Positions 12,801 to 24,800 of a DNA stretch of 64,000 bases are shown in pieces. How positions within the stretch are numbered: the first letter of the stretch is position 1; every line of letters starts with the position of its first letter. This stretch comes from Astropecten irregularis (lineage: Eukaryota > Echinodermata > Asteroidea > Paxillosida > Astropectinidae). The stretch spans positions 2,046,001 through 2,110,000 of the forward strand of contig OZ020263.1 in NCBI GenBank assembly GCA_963971285.1. The letters run 5' to 3'. The notes under the pieces are model-generated. The model did no database searches. It had not been told where the DNA came from and saw only the letters and a program-made list of their open reading frames with translations. Both the position numbers and the translations under genes were made by a program.

Positions 12801-15800
12801 AAAACCGCCCCCCAAAAAAGCTAGCTGTATTGTGGAAGTTATTGCAAATCTAATCCAATGAACCAACAAAGAAAGATTCCAATTTCAAATTGTCTGATTT
12901 TTTTTTTTTTTTTCATTGGCATCAGAAGTTGGAATGAGGGGGTGCAATTTTAGCGCTTGCCCCAGGCGCCATTTTTCTTAGATATGCCATTGGGTCTTCA
13001 AAAGAATTCTTAACAATAATTCGACTAAAATCCTTCTTTAGGTCTTGCCATTTCTCCTTTCCAAAACTGAATCCGTCCTTTAAGGAAACTTCCCAAACCA
13101 ATAAACAACAAAACAAACCTGTGAAGAAGAATTTGTAGGACAGTGGTTCCAGTCCTAGTTCAACGTTTGGAGGTCGGTAAACAACCTTCTCGGCGTTGAT
13201 GTCGGCCTGGGTGAACAGATCCAAATGTTGGTAAGGCCTGTCCACATACTCTATGCTACCTTCGCCAATCTGCACAGAGTAAAATGACAAGTTCCAGTAG
13301 GTAAAAATTTATCCAGTAATTCAATGGTACTACCATTCTTCTTGTGAAAAACGACCGTCAGAAATGCTGTCATCATTAGAAAAAAACCTAAACTTGTTAA
13401 CTTTAGGCATTTCTAGATCAGCTAAAATTGTAGATAAGGCTCCATCTCTTTTCATGTAAAAACCTCTACTATGAACTTCATTCCTTTAATATCGATGCCT
13501 GGAGTTAGAAGGGCCTGACGCGTTATGATCCCAGCAGGATGTTTATTGAAGGCTAAATGACAAGAGGATAAGAACATGCAAGTAAAATACACATGCAAGT
13601 ATCTTTCCTTTCATGTTCTTGTCCTCTTGTCATTTAGCCTTCGATAAAGATCCTGATAGGATCAAAATGCGTCAGACTTTCCTAACTCCAAGCATTTTAT
13701 AAATTCAGGTCGTTATTTTGGCTGATGATCAGTTTCCAGCAGTTTATGGCTGTAATGTCCTTAAAATGGAGCCAAAGCTGGACCTAAGAGGTATTCTAAA
13801 TGGCCTTAGAAACCATGAAGTCAGTCGGTATCCTGCCCAGGGCATTACCTGTAGGGGACCAGTGATGTTATAGACCAGATCCGGGTCGGAGCTGTCCACA
13901 TCCGTGTAGGCCAGGTGAGCATTGGTTATTGGCGTCACCTTTCCTTCAACCACCTGAAAAAATAAATATTGAATATAATATTGATTATCACTTTTAGGAT
14001 CAATACTGAATTATGTAATCCCTTATTGATCATTCCTTATTGATAAATGATAACCTGTACTTACCAGTATAGAGAGGGGTTCCTCCAGACCGAATACCAG
14101 TCTCGGAGGTTCGTCATTGCTGGGCAGTATGTCAATATTGAAGGCCTGGTCACTGAGAAGATTGTGGGCACTGTCTGAAACCTGCCAAGAGACAATACAA
14201 CAAGGATTATAGTCAGACAGTGTCAGTGACAATGACAGTGACTGTGATAGTGACAGTGACTGTGATAATGAGGACAAAATAGGACAAAATAGTGTAGAGC
14301 ACATGCAATGTGGGGAGGTCAACAGAGGGCGCTATTGTGTGAAAGTCTTAGCGAAGTATTTGCTGTATAGGATTAAAATGCATTCGTAGCGGCTCTACAG
14401 GTAAGTAGAGTGGAGTAGACATACACAATATAGATGTTTTTGGCTGTGTTGAAATTATTCGGCTCCGGCTTGAATTTACACACAGGTCTATAGACTTGTG
14501 TGTTATTTCAAGCCGTAGCCAATTAATTGGGACACGGTCTTACTTGAAACATGAAGTAATCACTGGTAACCTCTCCCCCAGAGTGTCGGTAGTACACCTT
14601 GCCCTGGTCTATATCCTCCTGAGCAAAGCGGAACAGAGGTTGCATCATGTATTCTCCGTCGATGTCGTCCCAGCCATTGGGCAGCCCCGTCTCTGGGATG
14701 GGTAGGACCATGACGATCTCACCTGATCGGAAAGGTCAAAGTTTAAAGTTCAGCACAAGCAAAGTCTTTCATGCAGAAAATGTCCAAATTATATGGCTAT
14801 GGCTTAAGATTACACACAAGTCTATGGCGAGTGGCTACAAGCTGCTATCATAGACACGTGTACACTCAAGCCATAGCCTGGTTTATAGGGACACAGCCAA
14901 TTGAAAGATAAGCTCATACATACCCATGATTATATCTCTACATGAACTCACTTCAAATGATAACTTTTTTGCAGATGCATCGTTCTTTATCACACTCTAG
15001 GTTTGTAATTGATCACCTTTTTCCTTCCCATCAACCCCACCCCTTACATCACATCCCCTTTCTTGTTTTGGAGTCTCACACACAATCTCCCTTTTCAGTT
15101 CACCTCTGATCTTCGCAAAAATTTTGGCTCAAACAAATTCAAGAAAGACGGACAAACATGGGGAAGATCGACTCAAATTAAAGGCTGATTCGGACTCACC
15201 ACTTCGTGGGTTTCCCTTGGGTGGAGTCAGGGTGAACATCAGCTCGTTGTCGGGAGAGTCTACGTCGAAGGCCCTCAGGTGATCTGACGTGATGGGAATG
15301 AGATCGCCCTCTGGCACGTGCATCAAGACATTGTTGATGAGAATGGGTCCCTTGTTGTCCTGTAAAGCAAGAGAGGAGAAAGATGATTTGGTTGCAAGAA
15401 AGAGGAAATTGGTCAATGGTAAGGGTGTAGTAGTTCTTTCCTTGCCTTCAAGCTCTGGGGTCCCTGGTTCGACTCCCCAAAGAGAAAATGTGTAGGTTGG
15501 GGATTTCAGTCCCTACCTGATCTTGAGTTATTTTCTTTTGGTTTCCTTTTCGCTTCTAATTCCTTCAGAAACTTATGTGAAGTTCTTCTTTTGACAGCAA
15601 TGTTTCAACTTATCTGTAGAATCTCCCAGCAATATCCTCTACTTCATTGGAATTGTTTGGTACTTACGCTTGGAGTTATCTGGATGTAGAACAGCACGTT
15701 GATGACATTGTGCCCGTCCGTGACCTGGAATGCGATGGCATCGTACTGAGTCTCGCTGCCGTCATGGACGTAGCGGATGTTGCCGCTCACCAAATCATTG

Positions 15801-18800
15801 AGGGTGAAGGTCCTCAATCGCGTCCGGTCGGGGAGCTTGATCAGTCGGCCGTGCCGTGGTCCTTCAATGGCCGTAACGGTCACCATGTCAGGGTTGTCCT
15901 CGTCCCGAATGTGGAAGTTGGCGTCCGAGGCGATGCGACCTGACTCGCCCTCGTTGACAATGAGAGGTTGGTTGCGGGTGACGTATGGGGCTAGCGGCGA
16001 CACGATGATGATCCCGATGTCCTCCGTCGGGGAATCGTACTGCCGGTCGTTGGCCTTGAGGCTGAAGAAACCCACCAGCTGCATGGCCCGCTCGTGGACG
16101 AAGCGTACGCTGCCCTGCTCCAACTCCGGGAAGGTGAAGAGGTCTCCGGCTCTCAAGGTGATGTCCACGCCCCTGATGCTCTTGATGAGTTCCCCGTTGG
16201 TAGGAGGGCTCATCAAGATGAAGGACAGGTCGCTGGAGTCGGTGTCCGGGTCGAAAGCCGTGAAGAAAGAGTTGTCCAGAATGGTGGTACCGCCGATTTC
16301 GGTGTTCAAGGTCCCGTTGACAAACAGCGTTGGAGGGTAAAGATTAGCTGTGAAATCAAAGATGAAATTTTTCTTATTGGATTAATGAAACAACATGCAT
16401 TATCATCTCTAATCTGGTTGAAGTCACTTAGAACTTACTCATTTTAATTTCAAAATAACTAAGTAAATCTAAGCATCCTGACGTTCTCCAAATATAGACA
16501 ATTGCAAGGGAAGCTGAACTACATCAGCAGTTGATAGGCTTTCATGTTGGAATATACCCTACTGTAACAACTCCCCCGGCTGTCCTGGGGTCGATTTCAC
16601 CAAACTCATCGTAACTTACTATCAATTGCAGGACGTATGATGCATTGCAGCCCTATACGTAAGATACGATGGGTTATGCTTCATTACTTGAATTAATACA
16701 ATCGACCATAGGGCTTCGTGAAATTGACCCCTGGACAGATACTACAACCGACTGCTTTGATTATCAAACTGACCTTCGCAGTTGTTGTGCACGGGGTCAG
16801 TGAAGTAGCCGTTGGGACATTCTGACAGACAGACGCCCTGAAGGAGGAAAGATCCCGTGGCGCAGTTGCTGCATTGTTCAGGCGTGGTGCACTCCAGGCA
16901 GTTCCAGGGGCAAGCTGATGTGATGACGGAAGGAAGAAAGAGACACAAGATTAGAGTCTTGGAAAGAAGATGTCTAGTAATTATTGCCCAAAAGATGAGT
17001 AACCAAGGGCTTAATTATCACTTATCTTCTTTTGAAGGGTCAATTAGAAACAAATGAATATCCTTAAGCAACTTTGGAGGGCATTCTAAACTTTTTGACC
17101 TGAAAAATCATCATTTGATGTGGGATTTCTATTTTTTGTTTGGACCCACCTCGGCACATGTGGTTGCCGTAGTCGCTGTAGTAGCCCACTCCGCAGTGGC
17201 TGACGCACTCATCCCCCAGGAGTAGACGAGGTGGCTGGCAGGAGGTGCAGATTCCCGGGCTGGTACAAGTCTTGCAGTCATCACCGCATTCTGAGACAGC
17301 CAGAGGAGAAGGAGAGTTAAGATCAAAGAAGGTTCTTCAATTAAAGTAATGGGAGACACAAGACAATCAGTAGAGGAGGTAAAAATTCTGCAACCTAGAA
17401 GTTTCTTCACTTTAAAAGTGAATGAGATATAAAGTCCTGATACTGCGAAGTTTCCAAAAATAAAAACGTCAGACCAAAATCACAAGAGCTAGAATCTGCA
17501 AAAAGTTTTTTCGCTCAAACGGATAATACAAGGCCTGACACTTTAGAGGATTGAAAAAACAACAACTTTTAGCCTCAGAATAAAGGAACTAGAATATAAC
17601 AACGGTTCTTCAATTAAAGTGCTGGAAGACACAAGACATATTTAAAGACAGAAAGAACATAAGAGCAAAAAAAAAGAGTAAACACTTGTTATAAACAACT
17701 ACTGGTACTAAAAACAACAGAATATGGTTACATAACTAAAAACCCCATATTTCTGTTATAAATTTCTGGATAGTGATGATATCACAAATTTACAGACAAT
17801 AAGTAAATTATTTTAATGAACTTTGACCCCTGACCTCTGCACTCTCCAGCGACCACGTAGTAGCCTTCGTTACAAGCGCCCACACAAGCGCCATTCCGCA
17901 GCACCCGATTTTCCATGCACAGTGTACACTCGCTGGCTGTAGGTCCACTGCACGCATTGCAACTCCAGTCACATTCTGTAAAAGACAATATCATTATAAT
18001 TCAAGCTGTTCAATTAACTATTCAATAATACTTATGACTTCTACTGTAGCCTTGTTATTTAAAGGGGGAGGGATGGGTTTTGTTATTTTGGTTTTTGTTA
18101 GTGAAGCTTCTTGTGGTGTCCATTTTTGTCCTGAAGGGCTAAGTTTTGGTGTCCATTTTATATTGTTTTTAAATTTATCATTACATTTTTCAACACGATC
18201 GATGCAAGACCTACCTTGGCACTGTCTGGTGATGGGGTCCAAGTAGTACTGATTGGGGCAGGACTGGGAGCACTCCCCAAACTGTAGCACATCGTTGGGA
18301 TTCCTGCACACCAGGCACTCGTACGGACTCTCGCACTCAAGGCAGTCATCCTGGCAAGCTGAACAACAGCAGCAGTAGCAACGACAAGAAGAAGTCAAAA
18401 GAAGAATTTTAGAAAAGGAATATAAATACATAGCAGGAGTCAACAAGATAAGCTGGAAGACAAACTTTTTACTCCTTCATTTCACTGTGAGAATGTGTGG
18501 TTCTGATAAGAAATGGTTGTAGGCTTAAACTTGACGTTTCGAACAGCATGCTCTGTTTGTCTTCAGAAGAGCACCCAGATCAGGGCCCAAATTCATGGAA
18601 TCCGTTACTGTAAGCTAAAACTCTTCGCTTATGATAAACTTTTTTTGCTTACAGTTAGCATATTTCACAGGAGAGTTTTCATTCTTGCCACGCTAAGCAA
18701 GTACTTTCTGCAGAATGCACATGACAGTGTGTTACCAGAAAAGAAATCAAGGTTAGCCTAGAAATTTTTCGCTAACTGATTAAAGCACAGAAAGTCTTCC

Positions 18801-21800
18801 TTACGGATACCATGAAATAAATTTCATGCGTAGCAGTGCCTGCAAGCACAAAAATAAGCCATAACAGATTCCATGAAATTGGGCCCTGTTTGAAACGTGA
18901 AGTTTTTCTCAGAACCACACATACTGACAAAAGAGGATATCTGCACAGTGTTCTAACAGATCTCCATCGCAAGTATTGAACTTTGTCTCGATCACGTTCA
19001 ATCCTCTCACCTTTGCAAATACCGCCGTCGTTGAAGTATCCTCCGTAACACTTGGAGGAGCAGAGGCCGGTGTGGGTGAGGACCACGCCTGAGTAGCAGG
19101 AGGTGCACTCCAAGACACTGGGACCAAGGCAGGTGCGACAAGAGATGTGACAGCCTGGAGGAACGATGGGAGGGGAAGTAGAGCAAGAGAGTTGAGTTCA
19201 ATTCTGAGTAAATCTCTCTCAAAGAAGGATGTACCTTTGGAAGTCCTGCTGCAAACTGCTTATCCGCCAAAACATTTACCCAAAATATATAAAATGCTTG
19301 GAGTTAGAAGGGCCCGACATGTTTCGATCCTAGCTAAAGCCGTTGCTTGGAGTTAGAAGGGCCTGACGCGTTTCGATCCTAGCTAAAACCTTTGGCCTTC
19401 GATAAAGATCCTGCTAGGATTGAAATGCGTTAGGCTCTCCTAACTCTACGCAAAAAATTGTTTCAATACAGGAAATAAACTGTTGCAAACTGCTCATCAA
19501 CTTGAAATATATCACTCATAGAATAAGAAGGGCCTGATGTTTCAATCCCTGAGGCAGGATCTTTATCAAGGCTAAAAATACTAGGATCAAAATGTCAGAG
19601 CCCTCCTAACTCCCTTATAATTAGACATATTTGAAAGGAACAACCATCATCATAATTAAGGTTATGAAGCAAATGGATAATGTCTACACAATTTTGGCGG
19701 GAAAAATAAAGGGAGAAAGACGCACAAAAAATTGACTCACTTTTGCACATGTTGGTGGGGATGTCCAGAAAGTGGCTGGTGCCACACTCAGACACGCAGG
19801 TATCTCCGAGAGGGTAGACCTCAGACTCCACGCACTCGGTGCACATGCTGCTGCCGACGCCCTGGGCCGAGGCAAAGCAGGTACCACAGGCCGAGTTGCA
19901 ATCTGTGGTGCAGCGGGGTGACAAGAAGATAAACGGAAGGATTATTGAACAGACCTAACTCTCAGAAAGGATATCTTGTCCCGCAAGGACAGTTATCTAA
20001 CCCTTGCTCATTCCAGCAAGTTGGGGTAAAATCTGTGAGGTGCCCATATATCATCATCATCACACACTGCTGGAATTCAAACTTGGGGGATCTAATTTGC
20101 CACATCCTTTCAAATCAGACAAATAATTTTGAACAGCAAATTACATGCCAAACAAGTTCGTACAAATCACTTTTCAGTGTGACCATTGAGTTGTACAAAT
20201 CACTCAGTGCATATCAAACTAGTAAATATTAATTTTTTTTATAAATAATTTTTTTCTTTTTTTTTTTTTTTTCTTTATACTTTTTACCCCATTGATGGAC
20301 GAGTGGATAGGGAGGGAGGGGATATGGGGGGCTGCTTGACCCCGAATGATTCAGAGGTCAAGGGTCAGCTGTGACAGACATGGAAATTAACTTCGGTAAT
20401 CATTTCAGGATCTGTCTATTGTCAAACCACAAGAATGATGCAGATCTATTAATTGTCCCTGAATGTCTAAGAATCGTGGCAGTTTTCACACAGTTTCATA
20501 TTTCTTTTTCTTTTTTCAAGATGGTCATAAGACGGTAGTCTGGGATATTTCAATTTCAAGGTAGCAACGGTATGATTCACATGAAATAATGACATCGGCT
20601 GAGACAAAGGAGTCATCATGGAGCTACCCCCAGACAATCATGGCTCGAACCTCGAAGCTTGGGCCTGCATTCTGTCGTCTAACTTGACTCAAATTCAGGC
20701 ACCAAAACGACCTTATCACTGCTTTTTTTCATACTACCCCACCCACCCTCTCAATATGTCTGATGCTAGACTTCACCACAAGCCTCTGTTGCTGTCTTCA
20801 CTCACAACAAAAGGGAAAATAACACAGCAGCTATTGGGAATTATGCAAATAAGGCTTGCCCTTCACCGACGTAGATGAGCACTGTTTACTTAGTGCTTTT
20901 TGAGTGCACATGAAAAACTCATGAGCTGGCTCAGGTGGGATTCGAACCCACGACTTCCTGCTTACTAGTGCAGATGCCATACTGCTAGGACACCAAGCTT
21001 GCGGGGTTCAGCAGGGTAAGTCAAATCCAATATCGCAGAGGGCAACGCAATACATCATTGTTATTGGGAAAAACTACAGACAGACTGGAAACTTGTCTAT
21101 CCCGACTCTCGGGATCTTTCAGCATTAATAAAATAAAAATACAGAAGGAACTGATTCATATTGGGCCTTGGCGGTGAAAGACAACCGAAAACATTTTCGG
21201 AAAAATTCAAAACCCACTTCAATTACAAAGGAAGTTTATCAAATCATTCAGATGTTGAAATCCGGACAGAATTAGATGATAAAATAACAGAAAGTCACAG
21301 TTAAAACCCCCAAAAATGTGGTATCTATTTGAGTGTGAATGTATTTCCATTGACCCAACACAAAAACCTAAACCGTCGCTTGGTACAAGCTGACAGGAAA
21401 TAACCCATGATAGTCATGTATACCGAACGGCCTGAACTTGTCTAGTCAAAACATCTGACTCAAAAATAGAGGGGAGGGGGCGATGAATGAGGGTTATTGG
21501 CTGGAGAAGAAGCATCTGGAACTAAAAGGCCTATCCATCCCCCACCCCAGGGGGGTCCGACACGCATGACCTGGTTTTATCCCCAGGGAGGGGATTAGTA
21601 ACAAGGTAAAGGATGTTATTTGACCAATTAAAACATTCATCTCCCCTCCCATTACAAAAAAAGTTGTACTCGATCCAACAAGCTTTAAACAACATGAATC
21701 ATTCAACAGTAATGATAAGTCTGATAGTTTTTTTCTGTTTTTCCAGTAATTCCCCGGTAATCTTACCTTCGCATATGCCAAAGTCATTGGGATACTGGGA

Positions 21801-24800
21801 ACCGGGGCAGCCCATTTGGCAGGTCCCGAACTGGAGTATGTTTCCGCGGTGACAGGACAGACACTGGTTGGGATCGGGGCCGAAACAGGCTTGACAACTT
21901 GGATGGCAATCTGAAAAAACAATTTCCCGAAAAAGTTGGTTATTATTGCTTAGAATGACATATCTGGTTACCTCTAAATAAAGACTAACCACGGAGAACA
22001 TTGATCTTTAAAAAACCTCAGTTTTGGGTCTGGCTTTGGCATTTGTACATTCACCTTAACTAAAGGCTTATCAAATAGAACAACTAAGTTCCTTGTGGAA
22101 GCCACATTATTAGGGTTATGGCTCCGGCTTGAGCTCTATTCTGTAATTATAACATAACCAGCATCAAAATAGAGACTTGGGACACAAATTTTAAAAATAA
22201 ATTTTTGAACAAGGAAATGGAGTTTGACTTCAATGGAAGACCACAACATACACTGTCATGTTTTACATGGTGGATACGAAATGTGATTCAAATCCTGGAC
22301 CATGGTTTCGAAAAGGCCCTGGATGACTAGAGAGACTTAGATTGAGAGGAATGCAACATGGTGTCAGCGTTTCCAATGACCGATGTCCTCAACATCACAC
22401 TGGGATCTCAGTACAGAATCCATCTCAACTCCTAAAAGCAGACGACAATCTCGACATCAAAACAACAAAATGAAGGAGCAAACATCTTTCTAATCTTACC
22501 TAGACACACGGAGCTCTCGGAATACTGGCCAATCGTACACTGTTTGTCGCAACGGCCGTTCATGAGAAGTAAAGGCGGCCTGCACGACGTGCAACTGTTG
22601 ATGGAATCTCCCGTGCAGGTCAAACAGGTTGGGTTACAAGCTGGATAAAAGACAATCAGAGAGATAGAGTGAGCGTCTTTGGGTTTTACAACAAATATTT
22701 GAAGCACTTATATTTCAAACCTTTTTAATGTTAATGAAGAAACAAAAACTTAATTCTGAGATGTTTGGAGGAAAAAACAGAAATGGAAGCTACAAGAGCC
22801 CAATTGGAGACTTTTGAGAACCAGGCTTCAAGTCAACAGCGCACGCAATTGTGAGCATGCACGCGTTGTTTTGCGCGTGCGTAGGAGTGCGCTGTTGACT
22901 AGAAGACTGGTCTTCCATTTGTTTCAATTTTTTTCACGGAATATTCTGCAACAGTTAGTAGTTAAGATTGCCTTTTTTTGAAATTTGCTCTACTTTTCTT
23001 AGGTTCAAACCCAGATTTGGTGTAAGGTACACAGTTCAGGAAAAAAAAGTCTGGGGCATATCCACTTTCACTCATTGTGTTCTGCTTCTTGCTTGAAAGT
23101 CTACGACATCGTTGTCTGGAGAATATAATGTCCTTCATGACGTGTCATCCAGGTTAACATTAACCAAACCCACACCACAATCTCAACTGCTCCACTTCCT
23201 GCAACCAATTAACTTCACACTTCTACTTTGGGACAAGATCTGTTGAGGACTCTCCTCCAGGACTTACGTATGCAGACACCCCGAACGTCAGCGTAGAAAC
23301 TCTCTTGGCACCGGCTGTTGCAGGGCCCCGTGATGACGTCATAGAAGGGGGGTCTGCCCTGGACGACCTGGGTGGCGTCGCGACAGGAGGTGCACTCCGA
23401 TGGGCTGGGACCGATGCAGGTTCGACAGCTAGAATGACAAGCTGGGGAGGAGGGGGGAGAGAAAGAAAGACGGAGAAAGATTGAGACATGGGCATATGGG
23501 AAAAACATGGGGACAGTTGAGTTGTTAATTTTTATTTGGAGATTTTGAAACTTCCGAACCTCAAAATCAACCGATTGAAGAAATATTTTGTTTTCATTTT
23601 CATTCGTTTTTCAACATATAAACTTTGTTAAAAACTTCATATTATAAATTTTCTACCTAGATATTTTACCCGTATTTTCTTTTTTTTCTTAAAAGAAAAA
23701 AAATTGAGTTTTTTATGAATTCAGTTTTTTTGGACATTTGAAAGTGTAAAAGCAAAGAGCACTAGCATTGTGATGCTAAGCTCAGGTGGCGGAGAACTTG
23801 TGTGCTTTCCAAAAAAGTCCATTTATCTGAAATTTGTCAATGAGAGTTTTATGAATCCATTTTAGAAATTCTCAATTTCAATTGTTTGTTAATTTACCCC
23901 AACCCTCAAAAAAGGAATGAATCAACAGAAAAAGTTCTGCTCGATGCTGCCTCGGGGAAGGATTCTAAAAGTGACTCAGTCTGCCATTAATACGCAGCTC
24001 AGATAAAAATCAAATGTAAAAAAAGAAAATCACATCAGCATTTAGGGGAAAGGAAACCTAGGAATGACCCCTACTCCACCCATGAGGAGAGGCAAAGGCA
24101 CACAGATGACGACCCAACCCAACCCAACCCAACCCATACCTGTGCAGGTGTGCTCTGCATCAAAGAAGCCGTTGGAGCAGTTATGCAGACACTGGCCATC
24201 TTGAAGAAAGAAGGGCTGAGAACAGGCCACGCATTCGTAGACACTAGGACCCCTACAATACTGGCACGATGGATGACAGGCTGCAAGAACAATATAAGCA
24301 ACATTAACATCACTTTCAGAACAAATTTACGAAGAAGATTTACGATTTTAGAACAACTTACAACTAAACATGCTTAAGGAACAATTTCAGGCAAGAAGAG
24401 CGCTAAGTTTACAAATATAAAAAAATTACAACTTGCTCCGCCAAAATGAATGAACAAATATTACAAAAATTGCTCAGAATTTGTTTATGATCATAAATTT
24501 TGCTAACAGCGGTTTCAGAGTGTGGTGCACCGGTAATTAGGCTTCTATAGTAACAATAAAGTTACATTTACATATCGGTGAAGGGCAAATCTAATTTGCA
24601 TAATTTGCATAGAGTTTCAACTAACTCATAGTCTGGCATAAATATTTCTTTCAATTTGAATCTTGGCAGAAGACACAAAAAGTTCCAAACACATATTTGA
24701 AAGAGAAATGATAGTCACCTTCGCAATGCGTGTTGCTTGCCCGGTAGAAGTGGGCACTGCACTCCGACACACAGCGACCATCTTGAAGAAGCTGATTGGC

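Noticed and set aside
24042-24230. Read-through frame from exon 15 into the GGGTT repeat
   Set aside because: It is intron sequence kept open by the pentamer repeat; splicing at 24139 keeps phase with the next exon.
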